From: an uncultured Sterolibacterium sp.
GTDB lineage: Bacteria; Pseudomonadota; Gammaproteobacteria; Burkholderiales; Rhodocyclaceae
Direction: 5' to 3'
NCBI GenBank assembly: GCA_903832735.1
Contig: CAILCO010000001.1
Location: 1 to 56,025 of the forward strand
Length of the DNA: 56,025 nucleotides
The notes beneath the pieces were generated by a model that was not told the DNA's origin, ran no database searches, and worked only from the letters and a program-made list of their open reading frames with translations. Positions 16,096 to 24,896 of the stretch are shown piece by piece. Every line of letters starts with the position of its first letter. Position 1 is the first letter of the stretch. A program made the translations under genes and the position numbers.

Positions 16096-16593
16096 ATGGA
16101 TAGTGAGAGCGAAATGAGCAAACCGTTGCGCGCAGCGCTGGCTTGTATGGCGATATTCGCCGCCATGGCGATGGCTGCTGTCCAGGCGGCTGAAAAGAGA
16201 GAGAACAACGGATCGTCTCCTGCGGATTTCAAATGGTTGCCCTTGAGTTCGCTGCCGCCTGGAGCCGAAGTCGCCCTGGTCCACGGCAATCCGCGTTTGT
16301 CGGGACCGTACACCTACCGGATCAGGCTGCCAGCAAATTATCGCGTTCCGGTCCATGCGCACAGTGACAATCGTTTTTACACTTTCCTTAGCGGCACGTT
16401 CTACGAAGCGGAAGGCAGCAACTTAGATCCCGGCCGGCTCGAAGCTTATCAACCGGGTAGTTTTCAGGTCTATAGCGCCAATACCTATCATTACGGCTTG
16501 ACCAAGGATGATGCGGTCATTTTCCAGGTGCACGGCTATGGACCCACGGCGCTGACATATTTCGATCAGGCTGAAGATCCGCGAAAAAATTAG
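16096..16593 (+). CDS. Periplasmic cupin-domain protein
   Basis: A 165-residue protein with a signal peptide ending near A-V-Q-A-A and one cupin domain. The first cupin motif is visible as VPVHAHSDNRFYTFLSG, with two His, and the second as PGSFQVYSANTYHYG with a His. This arrangement suits a bound metal ion, but the reaction is unknown. ATG 16096 and ATG 16114 are both possible starts; 16114 gives a more standard signal peptide. It stands alone between the metal-response kinase and the next two-component pair, 150 bp after the former. Confidence 0.8.
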   Translation: MDSESEMSKPLRAALACMAIFAAMAMAAVQAAEKRENNGSSPADFKWLPLSSLPPGAEVALVHGNPRLSGPYTYRIRLPANYRVPVHAHSDNRFYTFLSGTFYEAEGSNLDPGRLEAYQPGSFQVYSANTYHYGLTKDDAVIFQVHGYGPTALTYFDQAEDPRKN

Positions 16594-16642
16594 CGATTTC
16601 CCCGGCGCATCGGCAATTCGCAGGCCTTGGCGGAGGAGAGTC

Positions 16643-16725
16643 ATGGACGGGATGATCCGATGATTTCGAGCGTAGAAATACTTGACTCTAGGAACGTCTC
16701 TACGCACGAGGACCCATTGTCGTGA
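16643..16725 (+). other. Chained short leader ORFs before the PAS kinase
   Basis: GGAGGAG is followed by ATG 16643 opening a six-codon ORF whose TGA overlaps ATG 16660. That ATG opens a 21-codon ORF whose TGA overlaps the kinase GTG start at 16722 (GTGA). The kinase GTG itself has no clear ribosome binding site. The arrangement would let ribosomes pass from one short ORF to the next and reach the kinase by coupling. It may also be chance. Confidence 0.35.
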
Positions 16726-19055
16726 GCCTGAAGGACAAGAGGGTGAGGTCGATCGCCAGCGGACCCGGAAATTCCGCAAGGTGTTCCGGGAAGATGGCGC
16801 GCCAGCTCCAGAGGAACGAAATGGAACTGGAAATACAGAATCACGCCTTGCGCGAGAGGCTGTCGTCCCTGGAGCTGACGCTCGGCCGATATGCGGCTCA
16901 TCATGAATATTTCCCCGCTGCCTGCCTGACGCTGCACGCTACGGAGCAAATCGCCGAGATCAATCTCATCGGCGCTTCCCTGCTCGGCGCTGATAGGCAG
17001 AGCCTTCTCAGTCAGCGCTTCTCCGCTTATCTTGCGCCAGCGGACAAGAATCGATGGCAACAGATATTCCAGCATGCCTGGCGCAATGGCCAAAGGCACG
17101 GCTGCGAACTGGAGCTCCTGCGTCCTGATGGCGGTACCGTCGCCGTCAAGCTGGATTGCTTGAAGTTCCCGTCAGGCGATGGCGCGACGGTGCTGCGCCT
17201 CGCGCTGACCGAGATCAATGGCTACAGGCAGGTCACCCAGGCACTGCAGAAGTATGAGCCATTGCCAGAAGAGAATCCTGAGCCGGTATTGCGCATTGCT
17301 GCCGACGACACGCTGCTTTTTGCCAATACCGCGGCCTACTCGTTTCTCGCAGCGCTGGGCGGATCACCCAAGCAGATTCCGGCGGACCTGGGAATACTGG
17401 TCGCCACCGCCTATCGTAGCGGGCAAGAATGCGAAGGCGAATTGTTCGGGTCCGATGGGCAGTCATACTGGGTCGGCGCGGTACGGCCGAAAGCAGCGCA
17501 GCATGTGAATATCTATGTGGGCAGCCTGGCCATAGGTTGGCGTCACGTCAGAGCGCTGGAGGAGTATGACGCCTACTTCCGCACCCTGGCCAATTCCGCA
17601 CCAACGCTGATGTGGATTTTCGACCTCGATGGCAACTGCACCTGGGTGAACAAGCAGTGGTCGGCGTTCACCGGAAGAACGCTGGAACAGGAGTTCGGCA
17701 AAGGCTGGATGGAATCCATCCATGCCGATGACGTCCTGCGTTGGCAACGCCGTTATGCCGACGTCTTCGCCCGTCGCGAGCGCTTCGAGGTCGAATATCG
17801 ACTGCGCCGGGCCGATGGACGCTATCGCTGGGTTCTTGCCAGCGGAGTGCCGCGCTACGGGGCTGATCAGGAGTTCCTCGGCTACATCGGTTCCTGTAGC
17901 GATATCACGCGCGTCAAACGTGCGGAAGAGGACCTGAACCGGGCCCAGAGTGTCGGGCAGATCGGCAGCTGGCGCTTCGATCTGAAGCGCAGACGATTCC
18001 GCGCGTCGCAGGAATGCCGGCGGATTTTCGGTGTGCTGCCGGGTATGCCGCTCAGCTATCAAGTCCTGCTCGCGCAGGTTCATCCGGAAGAGCGAAAGAC
18101 CGTCGATGCGACTTGGCGAGCCTGGCTACAGGGCGAAGCCTACGACATCGAACACCGCTTGCTCGTCGACGGCGAGGTCAAGTGGGTGCGCGAGTGCGCC
18201 GAACACCAGTTCGACGCGCATCAGGCCATGATCGGTGGCTTCGGCATCGTCCAGGACATCACGCGGCGGCGCTTGACGCTGGCTAAACTGCGCGTCGCCA
18301 ATCAAGCGCTGGAGACCATTGCGGCAGAGCAGGCGGAGCATCTGCATCAGCTGGTGCGCGAACTCACCCAGGTCGAACAGCGCGAACGAGATCATCTCTA
18401 TGAAGTACTCCACGACGAAGCGCAGCCGCTTCTGGTGGCGGCACGCCTGTCGCTCTCCAGTCTCAGCCCGTCCTCGTCGCCTGGCGACTGCCTGCGCATT
18501 GCCGCCCAGGCCTGCGGACACATCAGCCAGGTCATCCAGGTGGCGCGCACGCTGAGCCTGCAGCTCAGTCCCCCGCTGATCCGCGAACGCGGTCTGATGC
18601 CGGCGCTGGAGTCACTGTGTCACTGGGTGAAGGATAATCACGGGCTGGAGATCGTGCTGACCGGCGCCGCGGATGTCGAGCCCAACGATTTGGCGACGCG
18701 ACTGCTCTGTTTCAACGCCATACGCGAATTGCTGCTCAACGTCGTCAAGCATGCCGGCACGACCCGTGTCACGCTGGCGGTGCAGCGCGTCGATCAAAGC
18801 AGCTTGCGCATCATCGTCACCGACTGCGGCTTCGGCTTCGATCCGGCCATCGGCACCAAGGGCACCGGCCTGCTCGGGATAGCGCGGCGTCTGGGCATGT
18901 TCGGCGGTTCGCTGAAGATCGACAGCAGGCCCGGTGCCGGCACGGTCGCCACGTTGTCGCTGCCCGTGGCCGCCCGGCAGGGGGAAATGCTGGAACGCTG
19001 CGCCAATCGGCGCGTCAGCGATGGCCAGGTCGATCGGCGCAGCAACAAAGCATGA
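16722..19055 (+). CDS. Cytoplasmic PAS sensor histidine kinase, NarX/UhpB-like core
   Basis: A 777-residue kinase without membrane helices. It has an N-terminal coiled coil, PAS-like regions near 55-160 and 180-270, clear PAS-PAC units at about 285-400 and 405-520, a dimerisation helix with L-H-D-E-A-Q near 563 in which the His should be phosphorylated, and an ATPase domain ending with GTGLLGIARRLGMFGG near 715. The core resembles HisKA_3-type kinases that work with NarL-type regulators, and one follows with an ATGA overlap. The GTG start is the best in-frame choice but lacks its own ribosome binding site. The input signal is unknown. Confidence 0.88.
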   Translation: MSLKDKRVRSIASGPGNSARCSGKMARQLQRNEMELEIQNHALRERLSSLELTLGRYAAHHEYFPAACLTLHATEQIAEINLIGASLLGADRQSLLSQRFSAYLAPADKNRWQQIFQHAWRNGQRHGCELELLRPDGGTVAVKLDCLKFPSGDGATVLRLALTEINGYRQVTQALQKYEPLPEENPEPVLRIAADDTLLFANTAAYSFLAALGGSPKQIPADLGILVATAYRSGQECEGELFGSDGQSYWVGAVRPKAAQHVNIYVGSLAIGWRHVRALEEYDAYFRTLANSAPTLMWIFDLDGNCTWVNKQWSAFTGRTLEQEFGKGWMESIHADDVLRWQRRYADVFARRERFEVEYRLRRADGRYRWVLASGVPRYGADQEFLGYIGSCSDITRVKRAEEDLNRAQSVGQIGSWRFDLKRRRFRASQECRRIFGVLPGMPLSYQVLLAQVHPEERKTVDATWRAWLQGEAYDIEHRLLVDGEVKWVRECAEHQFDAHQAMIGGFGIVQDITRRRLTLAKLRVANQALETIAAEQAEHLHQLVRELTQVEQRERDHLYEVLHDEAQPLLVAARLSLSSLSPSSSPGDCLRIAAQACGHISQVIQVARTLSLQLSPPLIRERGLMPALESLCHWVKDNHGLEIVLTGAADVEPNDLATRLLCFNAIRELLLNVVKHAGTTRVTLAVQRVDQSSLRIIVTDCGFGFDPAIGTKGTGLLGIARRLGMFGGSLKIDSRPGAGTVATLSLPVAARQGEMLERCANRRVSDGQVDRRSNKA

Positions 19056-19684
19056 AGCTCAAATTACTGATCGTCGATGACCACGCCGTGGTCCGCGGCG
19101 GCTTGCGCCAGTTTCTCGCCAATGACGCCGATTATCGCGTCATCGGCGAGGCAGGGACCGGGCAGGAGGCGCTGGAGTTGATCAAATCCGAACATTGGGA
19201 TTTGTTGCTGCTCGATATCGGGCTAGCCGACATCAACGGACTCGAAGTGCTCAAGCGCATCAAGCATGATCAGCCGGCATTGCCGGTGCTGATCTTCAGC
19301 ATGTTTTCCGAGGACGACTATGCGCTTCCAGCTCTCGATGCCGGCGCACATGGCTATCTGCCCAAGGACAGTGCACCCGAGGAAATCCTCGAAGCGATTC
19401 GCCGCGCCAGCCGGGACGAACACTACCTGAGTCCAAAATTGACCGAGAAGCTGATCGCCGGCTCGGTCGAAGGCGGCCACTCGCAGCCTCACGATCGACT
19501 TTCCAAGCGCGAATTCTCGGTCATGCGTCTGCTCAGTCGCGGCATGGCACTGACTGCCATTGCGAAAACCCTGTGCCTGAGTCCAAAGACCGTGAGTACC
19601 TACCGTGCGCGCATCCTGGAAAAGTTGGGGATGGACAACAACGCCGAATTGACCCGTTATGTCATTGAACGCAAGCTGGACTGA
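19052..19684 (+). CDS. NarL/FixJ-family response regulator
   Basis: A 210-residue regulator with a receiver domain (phospho-Asp in LLLLDIGL near 54, Lys in LPKDS near 107) and a LuxR-type helix-turn-helix at about 145-205 (L-S-K-R-E-F-S-V-M, L-S-P-K-T-V-S-T-Y-R, I-L-E-K-L-G). The start overlaps the kinase stop by 4 nt (ATGA), so the two form a coupled pair. Targets cannot be read from the sequence; the unknown genes that follow on the same strand are possible ones. Confidence 0.93.
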   Translation: MKLKLLIVDDHAVVRGGLRQFLANDADYRVIGEAGTGQEALELIKSEHWDLLLLDIGLADINGLEVLKRIKHDQPALPVLIFSMFSEDDYALPALDAGAHGYLPKDSAPEEILEAIRRASRDEHYLSPKLTEKLIAGSVEGGHSQPHDRLSKREFSVMRLLSRGMALTAIAKTLCLSPKTVSTYRARILEKLGMDNNAELTRYVIERKLD

Positions 19685-19823
19685 TAGTTAGCCGCGTTAC
19701 CGGGTTTCTACCGAGGCATAGGGCAATCCTTACATAGTTCGCGCCTCGCGCCGACGCAGATCGCAAGTCTCACTGATAGCGTGGCTGCGCTTAGCCAAGC
19801 ACACTGAACACCTCGAAAGGAAA

Positions 19824-20120
19824 TTGGATTTTCGATTGCAGAAATCAACCCGTCGTCAACCCACTCAGGAGACAAGCCATGCTACTGCCGCACGCTTGCC
19901 GCGAATCATGATCGCGCGCCTCAATGAAATCATCGGGCTGCCTGCCACTACGCCTGTTGCGGAGTTGGTGGGCGTCGCCGACAAGTATTCGCAGACTCTG
20001 TTTGACCGGTCAGCGCAAGGCGACCTCGACGCGCAGAGAAAATTGATAGAGTTGCAAGTCGCCTATCTGACCTGGGCCTACGCTAAACATGCACATTCCC
20101 ATCATGCAACGCTGCAATAG
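19824..20120 (+). CDS. Hypothetical protein
   Basis: The frame gives 98 residues from a TTG at 19824, which has AAAGGA in front, or 70 residues from ATG 19908. In the latter case a 10-codon ORF from ATG 19879, with AGGAGA upstream, ends in TGA overlapping ATG 19908. The shared C-terminal part is helical in character (D-A-Q-R-K-L-I-E-L-Q-V-A-Y-L) and ends in a His-rich tail (K-H-A-H-S-H-H). I do not recognise a family. It precedes another unknown gene on the same strand by 90 nt. Confidence 0.45.
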   Translation: MDFRLQKSTRRQPTQETSHATAARLPRIMIARLNEIIGLPATTPVAELVGVADKYSQTLFDRSAQGDLDAQRKLIELQVAYLTWAYAKHAHSHHATLQ

Positions 20121-20210
20121 CAATGTGCCGAGAGACATGCCGGTCGCGGGCAATCGTGCCGTGATCTCACGGCTAATTGTGCTGCCACTCCATTCCTGAG
20201 GACCCCAGAC

Positions 20211-20813
20211 ATGCAAATCGTACCGCGGGCAGTCACGTCTGCCGCCAACATCAACAACTTGAACGCAGCGTTGCAAGATGTCGAGACTTTTTCGCCATTC
20301 GATTTTCTCGAAGACGGTCGCGCTCGCGAGAGCAGCGCTAGCGTTTCCGATCGGCCGGTCAAGACCCTCGCCGACCTGTACGGCCATGCGGTTTTGGCCA
20401 GCGAACAAGCGATCTTGGCTTGCGATGAGTTCGCGGAAATATTCGACACTCGTGGCGAGAACGCCACGGTGGCCATATTCCGCAAACTGTCCGCGGCGGA
20501 ATTCGAGTTGAGTTGCCAGCTGACGCGGGCCCGGCTGGCGTGTGGACTGCCATTGGCCCAATTTCCTTGGTGGCCGTGCAGCTGGCTCTATCAGACTTCG
20601 CCCGACCGGATTGCGCGCGACACGCTAGCCCATCTGCTGACGCCGCTTGCGGCAATCAGGATCGCGTTGGCTGCCGAGAGCCATGTCCAGGCGAAATATC
20701 AGCGCATTGCTGGCACTGCCGGCGATTCCGTCGTAAGAACCCTGGCCCGGGAACTTTCGGTCGAAAAATATCGCCATGTGCAGTGGCTCGTGGATTCACT
20801 ATCGGCGGCGTAA
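20211..20813 (+). CDS. Hypothetical protein, probably all-helical
   Basis: A 200-residue protein with no signal peptide. Four stretches look like amphipathic helices, and several hold Glu with a nearby His or Tyr (S-E-Q-A-I-L-A, A-E-S-H-V-Q-A-K-Y, E-K-Y-R-H-V-Q). The layout recalls a four-helix bundle of ferritin-like type, but the di-iron ligand set is not convincing. A Trp-rich F-P-W-W-P-C-S-W turn lies in the middle. GAGGA precedes the ATG. I cannot assign a function; its neighbours are a second unknown protein and a VOC protein. Confidence 0.6.
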   Translation: MQIVPRAVTSAANINNLNAALQDVETFSPFDFLEDGRARESSASVSDRPVKTLADLYGHAVLASEQAILACDEFAEIFDTRGENATVAIFRKLSAAEFELSCQLTRARLACGLPLAQFPWWPCSWLYQTSPDRIARDTLAHLLTPLAAIRIALAAESHVQAKYQRIAGTAGDSVVRTLARELSVEKYRHVQWLVDSLSAA

Positions 20814-20874
20814 GAAGTCATCGACAGACTGCAAGCGGTAAGGCGGCCAGGTTTCATGGAGCAGGCGTAGCGAG

Positions 20875-21306
20875 TTAATCAGGGTTAGCCCAGTGAGGGT
20901 TCCAGACGACCTCCCAAAGGTGCCCGTCTGGATCCTGGAAGTATCCGGCATAACCGCCCCAAAAGGTCTGCTGTGCCGATTTCACCAGGGTGGCTCCGGC
21001 AAGCCCGGCCTGCTCCATGACCGCGTCCACCTCCGCGCACGATGATACGTTGTGGCCGAGCAATATTTCTGTGGCGCTTGGCTTATCCAGGGGCAAGCCA
21101 GAATCGTAGGCCAGGCTGGAACGCGGCCACAGGGCCAGTTTCAGTCCTGCCTGAAGGTCGAAATAGGCGAAAGCGCCATGTTCGAATTCCTTCCCCATGA
21201 TGCCTGCGCTGGTCAGCCCGAGCCCATCCCGGTAAAAGCGGATGGCGCGATCCAGATCGGCAACGCAAACCGTAATGACTGATATTCGTGGCTTCATAGT
21301 CTTCAT
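20875..21306 (-). CDS. VOC-superfamily (glyoxalase-like) protein
   Basis: A 143-residue protein with two beta-alpha-beta-beta-beta halves of the vicinal oxygen chelate fold. Typical elements are S-V-I-T-V-C-V-A-D-L-D-R-A-I-R-F-Y at the N-terminus and YAGYFQDPDGHLWEVVWNP at the C-terminus. A substrate cannot be predicted; family members act on lactoylglutathione, catechols or antibiotics, or only bind ligands. Starts at 21306 and 21297 are both possible, neither with a strong ribosome binding site. It is convergent with the unknown protein upstream. Confidence 0.85.
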   Translation of the reverse strand: MKTMKPRISVITVCVADLDRAIRFYRDGLGLTSAGIMGKEFEHGAFAYFDLQAGLKLALWPRSSLAYDSGLPLDKPSATEILLGHNVSSCAEVDAVMEQAGLAGATLVKSAQQTFWGGYAGYFQDPDGHLWEVVWNPHWANPD

Positions 21307-21616
21307 GCCCGCATGAGGATAGGCTTATCCGGTAGTCGAAATAGTGCCATAACAGTATGGGCAAGTCTCGCGCTATCTGGAAGGATGGCTATCCATGGAG
21401 GATCCCCGCTGTGCACGTCGGCTGCGACCGGTCGGCGCAGGACGCGCTACAGCGAATCGCCAAGACTGGATGATGACCATGCACACCATACCTACCATAG
21501 TGCCGGACGGTGTCCGGTGCGAAATCGGGGCCGCAGGGCAAAACGGCCCCTTGATGCGGGAGGCTCGGCTCCGTCGGCCTGGTCTGGCACCGCGGAACTT
21601 TCGCCAGCGACAAGCG

Positions 21617-21772
21617 ATGGTGATCACCGACGATGACGACTTCGCTGCCCTGGCCCTCTCTTCCATCGTCGTCGGCTTCCTCGCCCTTTGCATCGTGGGC
21701 CTGTGTCTGTGGATCTATTGCGCTCCGGTCGATAGCTTCGATTGGGTTCCGAAAATGGTCGTGCGGGCATGA
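21617..21772 (+). CDS. Possible small single-helix membrane protein
   Basis: The frame encodes a 51-residue peptide with an acidic start (D-D-D-D), one strong hydrophobic helix of about 22 residues, and a short tail. Upstream ATGs at 21395 and 21473 are in frame and would add an Arg-rich part with little protein character. There is no good ribosome binding site for any of the starts. The hydrophobic helix is the only support, so this is tentative; if it is not a gene, the stretch 21307-21877 holds nothing I can identify. Confidence 0.3.
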   Translation: MVITDDDDFAALALSSIVVGFLALCIVGLCLWIYCAPVDSFDWVPKMVVRA

Positions 21773-21877
21773 AGCGCTAGCGCCGCCCAACCCGGCTCAG
21801 CCGGGCCGGCGCATCCTGGGACAAGGAGGGCTTCTTGCTGACTCGATAGGCCGGAAGTCTTTCGCTTCGGGCCAGGG

Positions 21878-22642
21878 CTAGTCCCGCCGGCCTGTCCCCA
21901 GAAATGGCGTCAGCAGGTCCATGGGCAGTGGAAACACGATGGTGGTATTCTTGTCCGCGCCGATCACCGTCAGCGTTTCAAGATAGCGCAGAAGTATCGC
22001 CTGAGGTTCTTGAGCCAATATCTGCGCAGCTTGGAAGAGCTTCTCCGAAGCCTGCAATTCCCCCTCCGCGTGGATCACCTTGGCCCGGCGCTCGCGTTCC
22101 GCTTCGGCCTGCCGGGCGATGGCTCTAATCATCGATTCGGTCAGGTCGACTTGCTTGATCTCGACGTTGGAAACTTTGATCCCCCAGGTATCGGTTTGCG
22201 CATCCAGTGCCTGCTGGATGTCCAGGTTCAGTTTCTCCCGCTCTGCCAGCATATCGTCCAGCAGGTGCTTGCCCAGCACCGAGCGCAACATGGTTTGCGC
22301 CAATTGACTGGTGGCATTGAGGTAATCCACCACTTGGATGATGGCCTTTTGCGCGTCGACGACGCGGAGATAAACCACCGCACTGACCTTAACTGAAACG
22401 TTGTCGCGGGAGATGACGTCCTGGGTCGGCACTTCCAGTACGACGGTGCGCAGATCCACCCGGACTGCCTGCTGGATGCCAGGAATGATGATCACCAATC
22501 CCGGACCCTTGACTTTCCAGAAGCGCCCCAGGGTGAACACCACTGCCCGCTCATACTCGCGGAAGATGCGGACGGAAAAAGCAAGCAACAGGATTACGGC
22601 AATGAACAGGATCAAGCCGAATGAATTCGCTTCCGAGAGCAT
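21878..22642 (-). CDS. Slipin / stomatin-like SPFH protein
   Basis: A 254-residue membrane protein of the SPFH family. An N-terminal transmembrane helix (about 8-28) is followed by the SPFH domain, with the family pattern [12 protein letters not shown] and [12 protein letters not shown], and then an Ala/Glu-rich helix with [13 protein letters not shown] and L-R-Y-L-E-T-L. ATG 22642 has AAAGGAG upstream; a GTG three codons earlier is too close to it. Slipins often pair with an NfeD protease-like partner; none is encoded here. The likely role is membrane-domain organisation. Confidence 0.92.
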   Translation of the reverse strand: MLSEANSFGLILFIAVILLLAFSVRIFREYERAVVFTLGRFWKVKGPGLVIIIPGIQQAVRVDLRTVVLEVPTQDVISRDNVSVKVSAVVYLRVVDAQKAIIQVVDYLNATSQLAQTMLRSVLGKHLLDDMLAEREKLNLDIQQALDAQTDTWGIKVSNVEIKQVDLTESMIRAIARQAEAERERRAKVIHAEGELQASEKLFQAAQILAQEPQAILLRYLETLTVIGADKNTTIVFPLPMDLLTPFLGTGRRD

Positions 22643-22906
22643 AATGATCACTCCTTTCGGGCCAATAGTTTGCTGGCAACCGGTATTGCCGCGTCGTACC
22701 GGGTTGGACTAGGCATTTCGCAAAAGATTGCCAACGCTGTGTCCATCGCTGCGGCTCGGCGCCTCTGTCTGACGGGGCTGGGCGATAGCAAGCCCAGCCT
22801 CTGGAACTTATCCGCTGCAGAAAAATCAAACGGGCATGGGCAGACTTCGGGGGTTTGTTGCCGGTGCCACCCTATTGCGGCGCATTCTCCTGGAAGGAAA
22901 CATGCC

Positions 22907-23248
22907 ATGATCAGCACGGCAGCGAACTTGAGTGTCAAGAACTGCGTCCCCTGCGAAGGAGGCATGCCAGCGCTGGAAGAGAGCGAAATACAACGCCTGT
23001 TGCGGGAACTCGATGGCTGGGAACTGTCAGGCCAGGAAATCGCGAAGGCATTCCGTTTCCATGACTATTACGAAACCATGGCCTTCGTCAATGCGATCGC
23101 CTGGCTTGCGCACCGCGAAAACCATCACCCCGACCTCGAAGTGAGTTATCGGCAATGTCGCGTGCGCTATTCCACGCACGCCATCGGCGGCTTGTCGGAA
23201 AACGATTTCATCTGTGCGGCGAAGGCAGACCAACTGGTCGCCAGATAG
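22907..23248 (+). CDS. phhB: Pterin-4a-carbinolamine dehydratase
   Basis: A 113-residue enzyme that dehydrates 4a-hydroxy-tetrahydrobiopterin and so regenerates the pterin cofactor of aromatic amino acid hydroxylases. The family signature is clear: F-x-F-x-D-Y-Y-E-T-M-A-F-V-N, then E-N-H-H-P-D-L-E-V-S-Y and T-H-A-I-G-G-L-S-E-N-D. The start at 22907 is chosen over the longer frame because GGAAGGAA precedes it. No phenylalanine hydroxylase gene lies nearby; the protein is also known to be recruited for molybdopterin-related or unknown roles in bacteria without hydroxylase. Confidence 0.93.
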   Translation: MISTAANLSVKNCVPCEGGMPALEESEIQRLLRELDGWELSGQEIAKAFRFHDYYETMAFVNAIAWLAHRENHHPDLEVSYRQCRVRYSTHAIGGLSENDFICAAKADQLVAR

Positions 23249-23346
23249 GCCCAGGCGCCGGACCGGTTGATTGCCGCTGAAGCAAGTCGCCATGGCCGCT
23301 ATAATTTGCGTGACCCCTGCGGCCGCAGTTGTGCACCAAGTGCCAG

Positions 23347-24108
23347 TTATGAGCCGCTGAACCAGTTGTAGCCCTGATCTTCCCAGTAGCCTCCGGGATA
23401 TTTGTTGGTCACATAGATTGCGCGTATGTGCTTGGGATTCTTGAAGCCCAGTTTGGTCGGTACGCGAAGTTTCATGGGAAAGCCGTATTTCGCCGGGAGG
23501 ATCTGGTCGGCATAGCGGAAAGCCAGCAGCGTCTGTGGATGGAGCGCCGAGGCCATGTCGATACTGGTGTAGTAGTTGTCTTCGCACTCGAAGCCGACGT
23601 ATTTGGCAGTCGTGTCGGCGCCGATGCGTTCCAGGAATATCCGAAAGGGCGTGCCGCTCCACTTGCCGATCGCACTCCAGCCTTCAACACAGACGTGCCG
23701 CGTCACCTGCGAGACCTGCGGCAGGGCATAGAGTTCCGTCAAGGACCAGGGTTTGCGCTCTCTGATGAGGCCGGCGAGTTCAAGCCGGTAATGCGCAGTG
23801 TCGATCCTGGGTACCGCCTCTTCGCCGTAAAAGGCGTTGAACGGGAATGGCCGCGTGATCGCCGATTCCGGATACTCGGGTGCCAATTTGCCCGGGTCGA
23901 ACAACCATCCCTGAACACGGTCATTCCAGCCTGATATCGCCCTGAGCAGCGTTTCCACCTGTAGCTCGTCGCTGCTGCGGCATCCCGAGAGCAGCGCCAG
24001 GGCGCCGAGCGACAGGCCCTGGCGCAGGAACAGGCGGCGCTCGATGCTCGCTATCCCGGCGCTGCGATAGCGGGCAAATCCTTGCCCCATGGGGCTCTTG
24101 CTATTCAT
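23347..24108 (-). CDS. Tat-exported molybdopterin oxidoreductase (MsrP/YedY-like)
   Basis: A 253-residue periplasmic enzyme of the sulfite oxidase fold. The N-terminus has a twin-arginine-like signal (ERRLFLRQG) ending in L-L-S-G-C, so it may be lipid-anchored. The molybdenum-ligand Cys is in RHVCVEGWSAIGKWSG, and further cofactor contacts are likely in YPFxMKLRVPTKLGFK-type residues near the C-terminus. YedY/MsrP reduces methionine sulfoxide in exported proteins, but this protein is only a relative, so the substrate is open. It overlaps the upstream cytochrome b gene by 8 nt; the two likely form one complex. Confidence 0.88.
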   Translation of the reverse strand: MNSKSPMGQGFARYRSAGIASIERRLFLRQGLSLGALALLSGCRSSDELQVETLLRAISGWNDRVQGWLFDPGKLAPEYPESAITRPFPFNAFYGEEAVPRIDTAHYRLELAGLIRERKPWSLTELYALPQVSQVTRHVCVEGWSAIGKWSGTPFRIFLERIGADTTAKYVGFECEDNYYTSIDMASALHPQTLLAFRYADQILPAKYGFPMKLRVPTKLGFKNPKHIRAIYVTNKYPGGYWEDQGYNWFSGS

Positions 24109-24706
24109 GGCGTTTGAGCCTCCCGGTGATCATGGTCAGGAAAGTTTCCGGAACCAGGATCACCATGACGATATGGACGGCGACGAGAGATACGCAGAGG
24201 GCCATGGCAAGGAAGTGCAGCAGCCGCGCTCCTTCGTATCCGCCCATCAGAGCGGCCAGTCCTTGCAGCTGAACCGGTTTCCAGACGGCCAGGCCCGACA
24301 GTACCTGAACGATGGCGGTCAGGATCAGGGCCGCGTAGGCAGCCCGTTGCGCCGCATTGTAGGTCGCCAGATCATCGTGCGCGAGACGTCCCCTGGCTGC
24401 GGCCAGCAGATCCGCAATGAGCGCGCTGGGCGTAATGGGTAACAACTTGCGGCGAAAATGTCCGGAGAGTATCCCGTAAGCGAGATAGACCAGACCGTTC
24501 GCGGCAAGCAACCACATGGCCGCGAAGTGCCACTGCAAGGCACCGGCCAGCCAGCCACCGATGGTGATGGCTGAAGGAAAATTGAACGGGAAGAGCGGCG
24601 AGGCGTTGTAGATCCGCCATCCACTAGCCAGCATCAGGATCATCGCCAGCGCGTTGATCCAGTGGCTTAGCCGGACCACCAAGGGATGGATTTCCAGTGT
24701 CTGCAT
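24101..24706 (-). CDS. Membrane cytochrome b561-type subunit
   Basis: A protein of about 201 residues with four or five transmembrane helices and His residues at helix ends (RLSHWINA, QWHFAAMW, LLHFLAMA, VAVHIVMV) that can bind two hemes. It should pass electrons from the quinone pool to the molybdoenzyme encoded directly downstream. ATG 24706 is preferred because AAGGATGAAGGG precedes it; ATG 24727 would add seven residues, and the longer open frame beyond has no protein character. It is divergent from egtD. Confidence 0.88.
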   Translation of the reverse strand: MQTLEIHPLVVRLSHWINALAMILMLASGWRIYNASPLFPFNFPSAITIGGWLAGALQWHFAAMWLLAANGLVYLAYGILSGHFRRKLLPITPSALIADLLAAARGRLAHDDLATYNAAQRAAYAALILTAIVQVLSGLAVWKPVQLQGLAALMGGYEGARLLHFLAMALCVSLVAVHIVMVILVPETFLTMITGRLKRHE

Positions 24707-24896
24707 TTGCCCTTCATCCTTCGCCATCTGCTGGCTTGATTCATGGCTGACTTTCGAGCTTGGACTCGTCCTTATCTTAGGAATTTCCTGCTGCAATGGA
24801 AATACCAAGAAGCCAGTATTCGCAACGGCCGACATAAGTTGTAGATTCCTTCTCGACAGGACCGGATTGCCCACCTGGCCAAAATGAGACTTCATC

